Assembly (NCBI RefSeq): GCF_022179725.1
Contig: NZ_BPRC01000003.1
Coordinates: 186,001 to 250,000, forward strand
Direction of reading: 5' to 3'
DNA length: 64,000 nt
DNA from: Methylorubrum aminovorans
GTDB taxonomy: Bacteria; Pseudomonadota; Alphaproteobacteria; Rhizobiales; Beijerinckiaceae
Positions 1 to 9,581 of the stretch are shown here, one piece after another. Made by a program: the position numbers and the translations under genes. Positions within the stretch are counted from its first letter, which is position 1, and every line of letters begins with the position of its first letter. The notes below the pieces were generated by a model that saw only the letters and a program-made list of their open reading frames with translations, made no database searches and was not told the DNA's origin.

Positions 1-1
1 C

Positions 2-1324
2 AAGCTCTCGGAGGGCCTGACCACCCTGCGCTTCGAGAACCGCTACCGGCACAGGGACGGCGGCTACCGCTGGCTCTCCTGGACGGCCGTTCCGGCCGAG
101 GATCTCATCCACGCGGTCGGCCGTGACGTCACGGCCGAGAAGGAAGCGGCGCAGGCGCTCGCCGAGACCGAGGAGGCGCTGCGCCAGTCGCAGAAGATGG
201 AGGCCGTTGGCCAACTCACCGGCGGGCTCGCCCACGACTTCAACAACCTGCTCACCGGCATCTCGGGCAGCTTGGAGCTCCTGCAGACGCGGATGAGCCA
301 GGGCCGCCTGACCGAGATCGACCGCTACATGACGGCGGCGCAGGGGGCGGCCAAGCGCGCCGCCGCGCTGACCCACCGGCTGCTCGCCTTCTCGCGGCGG
401 CAGACGCTTGATCCCAAGCCGACGGACGTGAACGCCCTGATCCACGGCATGGAGGAGCTGATCCGCCGGACCGTGGGACCGTCCGTCCATATCGAGGTGG
501 TCGGCGCGGGCGGGCTTTGGCCGGCGCTGGTGGACCCCGGCCAGCTTGAGAACGCGCTCCTGAACCTGAGCATCAACGCCCGCGACGCCATGCCGGACGG
601 AGGCCGCATCACGGTCGAGACCGCCAACCGCTGGCTCGACCATCGCGCCGCCCGCGAGCGCGACCTGCCGCCGGGACAGTACCTGTCGCTCTGCGTCTCG
701 GACACCGGCACGGGCATGACCCCCGACGTCATCGCCAAGGCGTTCGACCCGTTCTTCACGACGAAGCCCATCGGCCAGGGCACGGGCTTGGGCCTCAGCA
801 TGATCTATGGGTTCGCCAAGCAATCGGGCGGACAGGTGCGCATCTACTCGGAGGTCAGCCAGGGCACGACCGTGTGCCTGTACCTGCCGCGCCACCACGG
901 CGACGTCTCCGCCACCGGAGACCTTCCGGACCTTGCCGATGCGCCCCGGGCCGAGCCCGGGGAGACGGTGCTCGTCGTCGACGACGAGCCGTCCGTGCGC
1001 ATGCTCGTGGCCGAAGTGCTGGAGGACCTGGGCTACGCCGCCATTGAGGCGGCGGACGGCCCGTCGGGCTTGAGGGTTCTGCAGTCGGACGCGCGCGTCG
1101 ACCTGCTAATCACCGACGTCGGCCTGCCCGGCGGCATGAACGGTCGCCAAGTGGCAGATGCGGCCCGGGTGACCCGGCCCGGGCTGAAGGTGCTCTTCAT
1201 CACCGGTTATGTCGAGAACGCGGCGGTCGGAAACGGCTACCTGGAGCCCGGCATGCAGGTGCTCACGAAGCCGTTCGTCATGGAGGCCTTGGCGTCGCGC
1301 ATCCGGGACATGATCGAGGCGTGA
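2..1324 (+). CDS. Sensor hybrid histidine kinase, 5'-truncated by the window edge
   Basis: The frame is open from base 2 with no start codon, so the N-terminus is missing. The first ~45 residues resemble the end of a PAS/PAC sensor domain ([12 protein letters not shown]..., then a [11 protein letters not shown] linker). Next come a phosphoacceptor helix with His in HDFNNLL (codon at 233), a HATPase_c domain with N-box [17 protein letters not shown] and GTGLGLS glycine boxes, and a C-terminal receiver with a DDE acidic pocket, phospho-Asp in LLITD and Lys in LTKPF. The ATP-binding and receiver residues look intact. It autophosphorylates on His and passes the phosphate to its own receiver; the signal cannot be read here. 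The next gene's C-terminal half is a paralogue. Kinase call certain, ligand unknown. Confidence 0.9.
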   Translation, partial: KLSEGLTTLRFENRYRHRDGGYRWLSWTAVPAEDLIHAVGRDVTAEKEAAQALAETEEALRQSQKMEAVGQLTGGLAHDFNNLLTGISGSLELLQTRMSQGRLTEIDRYMTAAQGAAKRAAALTHRLLAFSRRQTLDPKPTDVNALIHGMEELIRRTVGPSVHIEVVGAGGLWPALVDPGQLENALLNLSINARDAMPDGGRITVETANRWLDHRAARERDLPPGQYLSLCVSDTGTGMTPDVIAKAFDPFFTTKPIGQGTGLGLSMIYGFAKQSGGQVRIYSEVSQGTTVCLYLPRHHGDVSATGDLPDLADAPRAEPGETVLVVDDEPSVRMLVAEVLEDLGYAAIEAADGPSGLRVLQSDARVDLLITDVGLPGGMNGRQVADAARVTRPGLKVLFITGYVENAAVGNGYLEPGMQVLTKPFVMEALASRIRDMIEA

Positions 1325-1427
1325 CCCATATTCGTCGGTTGCGACAAGGCGCGAGGGGGAGGGGTCGTGTGGCGGCCATAATCGAGGCACCGGCGGGAAT
1401 GGGCAGCGCCGACGAGGGTGCGGGACG

Positions 1428-3980
1428 ATGACCCTTGCCGGCGTCGCGGCGGGCACGCTGTTCCGTGGCCAGGGGGAGGTCCAAGCTCTCGCGCGCGACC
1501 TCGACTGGTCGCGCACGCCGCTCGGTCCGGTGGCCGGCTGGCCGCAGAGCCTGCGCTCGACGGTGCGCACGCTGCTGTCCTCGCAGTACCCGATGATCCT
1601 GACCTGGGGCTCCGAGTTCACCCAAGTCTACAACGACGCCTACGCCAAGCTCATCGGCGCCGGGCACCCGGACGCGCTCGGCGGCGACATCCGCGTCACC
1701 CTGGCCGCGGGGTGGGACACCCTCGGTCCGATGATCGCCCGCGTCATGCGGACCGGCGAGGCCAACTGGACGCCGGCCCTGCCGCTGCTGATGGAGCGGG
1801 CCGGCTACAGGGAGGAAGCTTACTTCAGTGTCTCGCACGCGCCGGCCGAGGACGACGACGGTCGCATCGTCGGCATGCTGGCGGTGTGCAGCGAGGTCAC
1901 CGCCCAGGTCGTGGGCGAGCGTCGGCTCGGCCTGCTGCGCGACCTGGCGGCCAAGGCGGGCGAGACCCGCAGCGTCGAGGCGACCTGCGCCGACGTCGCG
2001 AGCGCGCTGTCCGGCGAGAGGCTCGACGTGTCCTTCGCGTTGGTCTTCCTGCGCGAGCCCGACGGCAGCCTGTGTCGGGGCGCGGCCGTGGGCATCGATG
2101 CCGACCATCGCCTGGCCTCGCCGGAGGCCAGCGCGATCTGGCCCTTCGACCGGGCGCTTGCGGGCGAGACCGTGGCGGTGGGGGACCTCGGCCCGGCCCT
2201 CGGCATGGCGGGCGGGCTGTGGGGCGACCCTGTGGAGGACGCTCTGGTCCTGCCGCTCGTGGGCGAGGCCGGTGCGGAGCCGCTCGGCGTGCTGATCCTC
2301 GGCGTCAGCCCGAGCCGTGCGCTCGACACCGGCTACCGCGGCTTCCTCGACCTCGTGGCCGGGCAGGTCTCCACGGCCCTGCGCAACGCGCGCGCCTACG
2401 AGGAGGAGCGGCGACGCGCAGAGGCGCTGGCCGAGCTCGACCGCGCCAAGACGCAGTTCTTCTCCAACGTCAGCCATGAGTTCCGCACGCCGCTGACCTT
2501 GATGCTCGGCCCGCTGGAGGAGGCGTTGCAGGCCGGCGGCCTGGAGCCTCGGACCCGAGCCGAGCTTGAGGTGGCGCACCGCAACGCGCTGCGGCTGCTG
2601 CGCCTGGTCAACACGCTGCTCGACTTCTCGCGCGTCGAGGCCGGTCGCGCGCAGGCCACTTTCGCGCCGGTCGATCTCGCGGCCCTAACGACCGACTTCG
2701 CCAGCACCTTCCGCTCGGCGGTGGAGCGCGGCGGCCTCGCGCTCCGCGTCGATTGCCCGCCGCTGCCCGGGCCCGTCCACGTCGACCGGGACATGTGGGA
2801 GAAGGTCGTCCTCAACCTGATCTCGAACGCCTTCAAGTTCACGTTCGAGGGTGGCATCGACGTACGGCTGGAGCCGGTCCCGGGCGCCGTCCGCCTCACC
2901 GTCGCCGACACCGGCGTCGGCATCCCGCCCGCGGCGCTGCCGCACCTCTTCGAACGCTTCCACCGCATCGAGGGCGGCCGCAGCCGCTCGCACGAGGGCT
3001 CGGGCATCGGCCTCGCGCTGGTGCACGAGCTGGTAGGCATGCACGGCGGAACCGTCGAGGTCAGCAGTAAGGTCGGGACTGGCACAGCCTTCACCGTGAC
3101 CATACCGACCGGCACGGCGCACCTGCCGCGGGAACGGCTGGTCGAGGTCCCCTCGGACCCAGAGGCCAGTGGGTCCGCGCAGGCCTACGTCGAGGAGGCG
3201 CTGCGCTGGTTGCCCGACGCGCCTGCGGCCACGAACGTCGTGCCCCTGCACGCCGCGCCGGAACCCGCCGCGACGGAGGGCAAGCGCGCCCGCATCGTGC
3301 TGGCCGACGACAACGCGGACATGCGGGCCTACGTCGAGCGCCTGCTCGGCCAGGATCACGAAGTCGTCGCGGTCGCGAACGGCGCGGCGGCGTTGCAGGC
3401 GCTCCGAGTCGGGCCGGCGGACCTGCTGCTGACCGACGTGATGATGCCGGTGCTGGACGGCATCGGACTGACCCGGGCCGTGCGCGCCGACCCCGCGCTC
3501 TGCACCGTCCCGGTGATCATGCTGTCAGCCCGGGCGGGCGTCGAGGCCGGCGTTGAGGGTCTGGAGGCCGGGGCCGACGACTACCTCGTGAAGCCGTTCT
3601 CGGCGCGCGAGCTCCGGGCGCGCGTCAGGGCGAACCTTGAGCTCGCGCGCCTGCGGGTGGAGGCGCAGGAGCAGGCTCTACAGGCCCGCAAGATGGAGGC
3701 GATCGAGCAGTTGACCGCGGGCGTCGCGCACGACTTCAACAACCTTCTGGCCGCCGTGATGGGCTCGGTCGAGCTGGCCGAGCGCAAGGTCGAGGACGAG
3801 CGCGCACTGCGTCTCCTGCGCAACGCCATGCAGGCCGCGCAGCGCGGGGCCAAGCTCACGGAGCAGCTCCTCGCCTTCTCGCGCAAGCAGCGCCTCGACG
3901 CGCGCCCGGCCGACCTGAACCTCTGCTCTCCGGGATGGCCGAGCAACTCCACCGGACGCTCGGTAGCGGCACCGCGGTAG
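1428..3980 (+). CDS. Multidomain hybrid histidine kinase, N-terminal part (frameshifted near 3920)
   Basis: ATG at 1428 is preceded by GAGGGTGCGGGACG. Domains: PAS-like sensor (residues ~25-155), GAF-like (~165-325), HisKA with His350 in NVSHEFRTPL, HATPase_c (~450-560; NLISNAFKF, ADTGVGIP, GSGIGLAL), receiver (~620-740; phospho-Asp670, VKPF lysine) and a second phosphoacceptor module with His768 in VAHDFNNLL. After ...ARPADLN the frame runs into about 19 unrelated residues and stops at 3980. The missing second HATPase domain continues in another frame at ~3923-4849. Inserting one G after base 3920 gives DLNALLSGM, matching DVNALIHGM in the upstream paralogue. As written, the product keeps the first kinase core and receiver but loses the second ATPase and receiver. 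Confidence 0.85.
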   Translation: MTLAGVAAGTLFRGQGEVQALARDLDWSRTPLGPVAGWPQSLRSTVRTLLSSQYPMILTWGSEFTQVYNDAYAKLIGAGHPDALGGDIRVTLAAGWDTLGPMIARVMRTGEANWTPALPLLMERAGYREEAYFSVSHAPAEDDDGRIVGMLAVCSEVTAQVVGERRLGLLRDLAAKAGETRSVEATCADVASALSGERLDVSFALVFLREPDGSLCRGAAVGIDADHRLASPEASAIWPFDRALAGETVAVGDLGPALGMAGGLWGDPVEDALVLPLVGEAGAEPLGVLILGVSPSRALDTGYRGFLDLVAGQVSTALRNARAYEEERRRAEALAELDRAKTQFFSNVSHEFRTPLTLMLGPLEEALQAGGLEPRTRAELEVAHRNALRLLRLVNTLLDFSRVEAGRAQATFAPVDLAALTTDFASTFRSAVERGGLALRVDCPPLPGPVHVDRDMWEKVVLNLISNAFKFTFEGGIDVRLEPVPGAVRLTVADTGVGIPPAALPHLFERFHRIEGGRSRSHEGSGIGLALVHELVGMHGGTVEVSSKVGTGTAFTVTIPTGTAHLPRERLVEVPSDPEASGSAQAYVEEALRWLPDAPAATNVVPLHAAPEPAATEGKRARIVLADDNADMRAYVERLLGQDHEVVAVANGAAALQALRVGPADLLLTDVMMPVLDGIGLTRAVRADPALCTVPVIMLSARAGVEAGVEGLEAGADDYLVKPFSARELRARVRANLELARLRVEAQEQALQARKMEAIEQLTAGVAHDFNNLLAAVMGSVELAERKVEDERALRLLRNAMQAAQRGAKLTEQLLAFSRKQRLDARPADLNLCSPGWPSNSTGRSVAAPR

Positions 3981-4849
3981 TAACCCGTCTCGCTGCCGAC
4001 CTGTGGCCGGCAGTCGCCGACGAGCGCCGCGTCGAACTCGCCGTGCTCAATCTCGCGACGAACGCGCGCGACGCGCTCCACGGCGGCGGCGAGGTCCGGA
4101 TTGCGACTGAGAACCTGCCGGCCGGGGCGCCGCGGCCGGCGACGGTGCCGGCGGGTGACCTCGTAGTGCTCACCCTGGCCGACACGGGCGAGGGTATGCC
4201 CCCGGAGGTGATCGCCCGCGCGTTCGAGCCGTTCTTCACGACGAGGCCGCAGGGCAAGGGCACCGGCCTTGGGCTCGCGCAAGTTTACGGGACCGCCCGG
4301 CAGCTCGGCGGCGCCGTCACCATCCGCAGCCGTCCCGGCGAAGGCACAAGCGTATCGCTGTACCTGCCGCGTGCCGAGCCGGCAGCCAAGGACGGGCCGA
4401 CCGGCGGGAAGCTTGAGACGCCTGGCTTGAACGAGGCGGCACGCATCCTCGTGGTCGACGACGACCCGCAGGTCCGCGCGATGGCCGTCGCCTTGCTGGA
4501 GGAGCTCGGCTACGTGGTCGACGAAGTCTTCGACGGGGCGGAGGCGCTTCGCCTGCTGCGGGCGGGCCGCCGGTTCGACCTGCTGCTGACCGACTACGCC
4601 ATGCCGGGGATGACCGGGACCGAACTCGCGGGCCGGGCCCGGGTCGCGGCTCCCGGCCTAGGTGTCCTCCTCATGACGGGTTATGCCGACGCGGCTGCCG
4701 TGCCGGCCGGAACCCTGCCGGTGCTGCGCAAGCCCTTCGCGCTCGGCGACCTGCGGACAGCCGTCGAGCGGCTCCTGGAGGGCCGACCCGGCCGCATCCT
4801 CCCGTTCCGGCGGACGGACGACGGCGGCGGGGACGGGCGCGCCGGTTGA
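3935..4849 (+). CDS. C-terminal HATPase plus receiver half of the frameshifted hybrid kinase
   Basis: This continues the preceding kinase in another frame and probably belongs to one gene spanning 1428-4849. It begins inside the second histidine-kinase module (GMAEQLHRTLG). It has a HATPase_c domain (NLATNARDAL, ADTGEGMP, GKGTGLGLAQ) and a receiver with DDDP acidic pocket, phospho-Asp in LLLTDYAMPG and Lys in LRKPF. The ATG at 3935 is simply the first in-frame Met and has no Shine-Dalgarno sequence, so independent translation is doubtful. Translated alone it would lack the phosphoacceptor helix. It is closely related to residues ~90-375 of the first gene in the window. Confidence 0.75.
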   Translation: MAEQLHRTLGSGTAVVTRLAADLWPAVADERRVELAVLNLATNARDALHGGGEVRIATENLPAGAPRPATVPAGDLVVLTLADTGEGMPPEVIARAFEPFFTTRPQGKGTGLGLAQVYGTARQLGGAVTIRSRPGEGTSVSLYLPRAEPAAKDGPTGGKLETPGLNEAARILVVDDDPQVRAMAVALLEELGYVVDEVFDGAEALRLLRAGRRFDLLLTDYAMPGMTGTELAGRARVAAPGLGVLLMTGYADAAAVPAGTLPVLRKPFALGDLRTAVERLLEGRPGRILPFRRTDDGGGDGRAG

Positions 4850-4885
4850 ACGGCGGGGGGCGGCCGAGACGTCTCTCCGTTCAAC
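4845..4885. other. Inverted repeat overlapping the kinase stop codon
   Basis: GTTGAACGG (4845-4853) pairs with CCGTTCAAC (4877-4885), a perfect 9-bp stem around a G-rich 23-nt loop, spanning the TGA of the kinase. No T-run follows, so it is not a classical intrinsic terminator. The rest of 4850-5285 (about 435 nt) has no gene I can support. It holds the drop from about two-thirds GC to a more balanced composition that marks entry into the recombinase-like gene. I looked there for the lost C-terminus of the truncated M41 gene at 7.8 kb and saw none. Confidence 0.35.
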
Positions 4886-5285
4886 GCCGCGCGGGGGAAG
4901 CTGGCTCGCTCCGAACAGATCCGGCCTCACACTGGGGCGGCCGCCCCGATTGCCTCCCGCGACATGCTGATTTCTTGACCCATTAAGCAGGCGGGGCGTC
5001 GTTGCTGGGAGGTGCCTGACACTTAGCGTTTGCTGGGACCGCTCCCGACCTCAAGCAGACCGTCCCTCTGTGTGGAATAATCGTCCGCTGCCGGACGTAC
5101 TCCAGTTCTGTCCCTAGGAGGTCGACAGCATCGGTCTAGCCTTGTGTCAGAAATGCCTGGACCCAGACCATGTTGGCCCGTTCCTATTAGAGCTGAGGGG
5201 CTGCCTTGAAGCGGAGCTATTGATCCTTATTGACGTGCATACTCAGAGGCCAGACTGTCAAACGGAAGAAATTCCTGCCTGTGCG

Positions 5286-7643
5286 TCAATGCCAGCCTAT
5301 AATGTCCGTGCCCTCGGTCGGATCGAAGTCATCTTCGTCAACATACAGCCGATCAAGCTCATCCTTCATCGACGTTGTGAAAATGAACTCTTCGACGTCA
5401 AAAGTGCTTCTTTTGCCAAGAGAGGAATGCTCTGCCCACCCTCCTGGGTCGCAACCGAGTTGGTCGAGCATCTCTTGTTTTATGTATTCCACAGAAACGG
5501 TTTTCTCGCTAAGGCCGTTAGCAAACAGCCTCAGCGGACACAGTTGGCCGCTGATAATAAATTCCGCTTCGTAGATCCTGATTTGCCTGAGATCAAAAAA
5601 CGCTTGTAGGTGTCTTAACATAAAGCGCCAATCTAATTTTTCACCTTTTGCGAGCCTCCCGCGTTCTGATACGAACACCTCCTTGAACCAGCGGGGGACA
5701 CCTTGAACGGCTCCCAGTGGTGAATGAGGCAAGACAAGTCCGAGAAGGCCGCGGGGTGGATCGTGCGGTTCGTTCAGATCACGGTACTCGAATGGGCCTC
5801 CGCCGAGTTCGCCACTATCTGCCTCGGACAAAGCCGAATGCGTCTCCCAGCCGCCAGGATCACGGCCCAATGACGCGACCATCCTTGCTTTCACCTCGGA
5901 CACGTCGATGACGGTTTGGGATAACTGATCGACGAACATCCGCACCGCCTCGTCCCGGGATGCGACTTCCGTCTCATAGATCTCGATGCCTGTTATGCGA
6001 AACCAGCACGCTAGGTTCGGCAGCACATGCTTGGAGCCGCTACGCTGAAACTCACCAGCCCGAATACCCATTTCGGACCCATCGGAAACCCGGCGGAAAA
6101 CGCCCTGAAAGCCCTCGATTTGTCCCCTCTGGAGCAGTTTTGCCCCGTTTAGTCTGGCGAGTTCCCCTCTGAGGCCGTCACTCAATTCATCCGTCCTATG
6201 AACCCTGGGAGGGTGGATGGATAAACCATTGGGCCTTTCCGCCGAGCCGCTCGCATCAGCCAATTTCTCCCCGGTCGATGCGACTCGGTCTCCCACTCCT
6301 GCTTTATCTACAGCGTTGTTTTTTTGCAGTGTTTCGGTGGCTGCACCGGGTTCCTGCAACTGAGCGATGTCAGGAGCTGGGCATGCTGGCGAAGGCGTTG
6401 AGAGCCGTATGTCTGCCTCGGGAACTTCGTAGCTGGCGGAAACAGACTTGGCGGAAACATGGCGGAAGAGCGCGCCTCCGGACTCCTTGTCCAGCCACAT
6501 CATGTAGTGAACTACGGCCTCCGCGCCGTCTCGCAGAAAGCCTTGATGGAACAGCCCATAACCCTCGTGAACCTGTGACTTAGGCTTGTGTCCCAGCCAT
6601 ACAAGTCTTTGCTCATCTGGAACATCCTTTCCACCGAAGAAGGCGAATGCGCATTGCATCAGTGCCTTGCAGAAATCGCGAAAGCTCGATGGGACCAACT
6701 CAGGCATGCCGAGCTTGTCCGCGGCGCGGCTGACATGATTTTGGACCGTGTTGTATGTTAGATTCACCCAGGGCCCTTCTCCCCAGGTCATGAGTTCCTG
6801 ATAAATAGGGTCAGGAATTGGAAGTTGGGGGTGCCGCTTGATGTACGACGCAAATGAACTGAAGAAGCCCTTAATCTTAAGGTTTGCATCGGTCGCCGTC
6901 TCTCTTCTTCTTCTTGTATCCAGTCTATGCTGACCGAATTGTGTTGAGACCATCCTCGAATTGACTTCTAGGATGTGGGTGGGGCGCAATGCCGTGTAGA
7001 GGGCTAGGAATGCCCACCTGCGAATGGCTTCATGCGAAGCGAGCTCCCTCAATACCAAGGCCATTCCTGCGGGATCAGGATGCCAGTTCCGCACTTCGGG
7101 ATCGTCGAGATCAAGTAGCTCGCAGATCGTAGCCTTTGACGTCACAATGCGAGGTCTGGCAAAAGAAAATACATTTCCGGAATGATCTTCTTCGCAAGCA
7201 AGATTCACTGCAGACGCGACCCCCACCATGCAGGTTTTTGCGGAATTTACTTCCCACCTCGAAGCCATCTTGACGATCAATTCGTGCTGCATTCCTGTGG
7301 TCAGCTCTGACATCTTGATGCCTGGGTGGTGCTCATCAAGAAGCTCTCTGAACCACTTAAGTTGGCTGCGGTACGCAGCACCACGCTTGCCTTCGGGGAG
7401 TGATTGGACAAAGCGGCTGACCACCACGGATACGAGAGGGTCGCGACTTTGATTGACGGTGTCGTAACCGAGCCAACGCACAAATGACTCAACCAAAAAC
7501 TCAGCTTCGCTTTGATTGTCTGTCCCAAGCGTTACGTGCTCAACATCTGGCTTGCCCGGAAAGTGCCAGTACATTCTAAAAATTTCACCCTCAGCACAAT
7601 GTCTTACATAAAAACCCCTGTATTCATAAGCCCTGCTTTCCAT
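5286..7643 (-). CDS. Tyrosine-recombinase-like protein with a duplicated C-terminal module
   Basis: About 785 residues from ATG 7643. The frame is open to 7922, but the upstream part has GC-rich, low-complexity codons that look like remnant DNA. Middle region: tyrosine recombinase fold signs, YTALRPTHILEV (first Arg box), SSFRDFCKALM (second Arg box with Ser where His is usual) and WLGHKPKSQVHEGYG (GH plus candidate Tyr nucleophile). The C-terminal ~300 residues are not integrase-like. They carry two copies of a ~100-residue unit ending in LGxDPGGWxxHSxL. Base composition is clearly less GC-rich than its neighbours, which suggests recent transfer. It lies head-on against the broken AAA+/M41 gene. 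Activity is uncertain because of the Ser substitution. Confidence 0.7.
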   Translation of the reverse strand: MESRAYEYRGFYVRHCAEGEIFRMYWHFPGKPDVEHVTLGTDNQSEAEFLVESFVRWLGYDTVNQSRDPLVSVVVSRFVQSLPEGKRGAAYRSQLKWFRELLDEHHPGIKMSELTTGMQHELIVKMASRWEVNSAKTCMVGVASAVNLACEEDHSGNVFSFARPRIVTSKATICELLDLDDPEVRNWHPDPAGMALVLRELASHEAIRRWAFLALYTALRPTHILEVNSRMVSTQFGQHRLDTRRRRETATDANLKIKGFFSSFASYIKRHPQLPIPDPIYQELMTWGEGPWVNLTYNTVQNHVSRAADKLGMPELVPSSFRDFCKALMQCAFAFFGGKDVPDEQRLVWLGHKPKSQVHEGYGLFHQGFLRDGAEAVVHYMMWLDKESGGALFRHVSAKSVSASYEVPEADIRLSTPSPACPAPDIAQLQEPGAATETLQKNNAVDKAGVGDRVASTGEKLADASGSAERPNGLSIHPPRVHRTDELSDGLRGELARLNGAKLLQRGQIEGFQGVFRRVSDGSEMGIRAGEFQRSGSKHVLPNLACWFRITGIEIYETEVASRDEAVRMFVDQLSQTVIDVSEVKARMVASLGRDPGGWETHSALSEADSGELGGGPFEYRDLNEPHDPPRGLLGLVLPHSPLGAVQGVPRWFKEVFVSERGRLAKGEKLDWRFMLRHLQAFFDLRQIRIYEAEFIISGQLCPLRLFANGLSEKTVSVEYIKQEMLDQLGCDPGGWAEHSSLGKRSTFDVEEFIFTTSMKDELDRLYVDEDDFDPTEGTDIIGWH
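5418..6137 (-). repeat. Two copies of a ~100-residue coding repeat in the recombinase-like protein
   Basis: Unit A is encoded at about 5829-6137 and unit B at about 5418-5726. Shared pattern in order: QGxxxxFxxVF, a short GE turn, then I.IYE.E, a hydrophobic LF..LS..TV.V..VK..M segment, and the terminal signature LGxDPGGWxxHSxL. The copies are diverged in sequence but collinear, so this is an old duplication rather than a DNA-level tandem repeat. I do not recognise the module. Confidence 0.7.
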
Positions 7644-7656
7644 ACTAGCCTGCGAC

Positions 7657-9369
7657 TTACGCCGCTTCCGACCGTTTTCGCATACTCGGATCAAGACATC
7701 GAGATTTGGATAGCCCTTCTTTCTGACGCGCTTTTGTAACTCCACTAGGGGAGAAGCTTGAGGACCCTTTGCAGACGATTCGGGCTGTCCGAGGATGGGA
7801 CCTTCGTCCGCTGGACTCGACCGCCCGCAGACGCGCGCTGGTGCGCCCGGCGAAGCGGCCACGACCGACGATGCTGACGCTCTCGATTGTCCCAACGAGG
7901 AGGGCAGAGGTGCTGACAGCATGCCCAGCTTCGTGCCTAGCTACCGCCAATTGCACGGCCGGGGAGCGGGTCTCGGGCGGGGCGACCCTCGCCACGAGGT
8001 CGGCGATGACCATCGGGCGCCGCTCGGCCAGGGCGGCGCTCCGGGCGCCCTTCACCCAGGAGGCTGTCTCGGCGCCGGTCGCGCCCCCGCCGACGATGGC
8101 GAGCGGCATCAAGTCCGCGCCCGGGAGGTCATCCCCGAGGTGTTGGCGCATGATGCCGGCGATGCCGTGGGCGTCCAGCGGGGGGATGGGGATGACCCGG
8201 TTCAGGCGCCCTGGCCTGATCAACGCCTCGTCAAGCCGCTCGGGATAATTAGTTGCACCGATAACAATCAGGCTCGAAGTCTCTCCTGACACTGCGGAGT
8301 CCAGGGCCAGCAAAACCCTGGAAACAAGAGTGTTGAAATACTCGGCGTTGCGACCGTCCAGGGATGCACGATTGGGGATCGTGTCAATTTCGTCTAGGAA
8401 CAGGACAGCAGGCGCAACCGCGATGGCCTGCGCGATGACGGTCTCGAACTGTCGGATAACCTGGTCGAGGTAGCCGCCGGACGAGAACCACGACGCAACC
8501 GAGGTGGAGACCAACGGCATCTTGAGGGTCTTGGCGAGACTTCGGGCCCAGGATGACTTGCCGCATCCTGCCGGGCCTGAAACTACGGCACACCGTTCAG
8601 GCAAGTCCTTCCACGCGCGCCCGCCCTGCCTCCAGTCCTCGACGCCAGCGGCGAGGGCGAGGCCCCACTCAACCGCCGGCGCCATCCCTTGCAGGCGGTC
8701 GAGGGTGGGCACGTCGTCCAGCCCGGGGTCGCCGCGGAACTTGGCCTTCGAGGCGGCCGCGAGCCTGCGGAGGCAGGCGGAAGGCTTGGTGCCCCGACGC
8801 AAGCAGGCCGCGACCTCGTCGAAGGCGAGCCCGCGCGCTGCATCGTCCGGCACCCGCCCACAGCGCATGCCGGTCACGAGCTCGATAACGGCGCGCAGCA
8901 CGCGGGGGCCCGGCGGCTGCAGGTCAATGCAGATGTCCGCCGTGGCGCTAAGGGAGGCGGGCAGGTAGCGGGCCGGCTCGTGCGATACGCCGAGGGCGTT
9001 CAGGCCGTTTCCGAGGACGTTGGCGGTCTCGTCGGAGCCGGTATCCGGCTTCTCGGCCATCTTGCCGCCCTTGCGCCGGAAGGTGATGCCCCAGCGCCCG
9101 ATGCGGGTCAGGGCCTGGGCGATAGGCTCGACCCAGTCCGGACCAGGCACGGAGACCACCATCGCGGTGCCGGAGGGTTGCGCGATCCGCTCGCGCTCAG
9201 CCGCCGTCAGGGCGTCCTGGACGAGCGTCATGGCCAGGATCATGCGGACGCAGCTATTAGCGAGGTCCTCGGCGAGGTTCGGTGGCGCCGAGACGAACTC
9301 GTCGAGCGCCACTAAGTCTTCGTGGTAGACGGGATGAGCCTTGAGGGTCTCCTTGGGGGTCTTGGTCAC
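7657..9369 (-). CDS. FtsH-like AAA+ ATPase with truncated M41 peptidase domain
   Basis: GTG at 9369 is preceded by GGAGG with 5-nt spacing; an in-frame ATG at 9381 is possible. The N-terminal ~230 residues are unrecognised. The AAA+ core is intact: Walker A GPAGCGKSS, Walker B VLFLDEID, second region of homology GATNYPERLDEALIRPGR. Next comes the M41 start RHEAGHAV with its HExxH zinc site. About 35 residues later (near base 7820) similarity to the family stops, and a Ser/Arg-rich tail runs to the stop at 7657. FtsH-type peptidases need ~130 more residues, including an acidic zinc ligand. ATPase activity may persist; peptidase activity is unlikely. The break coincides with the low-GC recombinase-like gene. 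Confidence 0.75.
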   Translation of the reverse strand: MTKTPKETLKAHPVYHEDLVALDEFVSAPPNLAEDLANSCVRMILAMTLVQDALTAAERERIAQPSGTAMVVSVPGPDWVEPIAQALTRIGRWGITFRRKGGKMAEKPDTGSDETANVLGNGLNALGVSHEPARYLPASLSATADICIDLQPPGPRVLRAVIELVTGMRCGRVPDDAARGLAFDEVAACLRRGTKPSACLRRLAAASKAKFRGDPGLDDVPTLDRLQGMAPAVEWGLALAAGVEDWRQGGRAWKDLPERCAVVSGPAGCGKSSWARSLAKTLKMPLVSTSVASWFSSGGYLDQVIRQFETVIAQAIAVAPAVLFLDEIDTIPNRASLDGRNAEYFNTLVSRVLLALDSAVSGETSSLIVIGATNYPERLDEALIRPGRLNRVIPIPPLDAHGIAGIMRQHLGDDLPGADLMPLAIVGGGATGAETASWVKGARSAALAERRPMVIADLVARVAPPETRSPAVQLAVARHEAGHAVSTSALLVGTIESVSIVGRGRFAGRTSARLRAVESSGRRSHPRTARIVCKGSSSFSPSGVTKARQKEGLSKSRCLDPSMRKRSEAA

Positions 9370-9581
9370 GGCGGCCTCCATCGCGAGGCGGCCGGGCGCG
9401 CTCAGGCGCCGGGGCAAGCCTCGGGGATGCGGGAAAGGGATGGCGGGAGGACGCGCGAGGCCCTTTCGGGACGCGCGGGGGCCGGGCCGCGGGAATGCGG
9501 CCGGCCGCGCCGAGATATCGGCGGTGGGCGATGGCTCATTTTCGGGGCTCCATGCTCGACCGATGGCGAGGGGCGACAGCC

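Noticed and set aside
7644-7922. Longer N-terminus for the recombinase-like protein
   Set aside because: The extra 93 residues overlap the truncated protease gene, are low-complexity and GC-biased at their far end, and lack homology-like pattern; the 7643 start is preferred but not proven.
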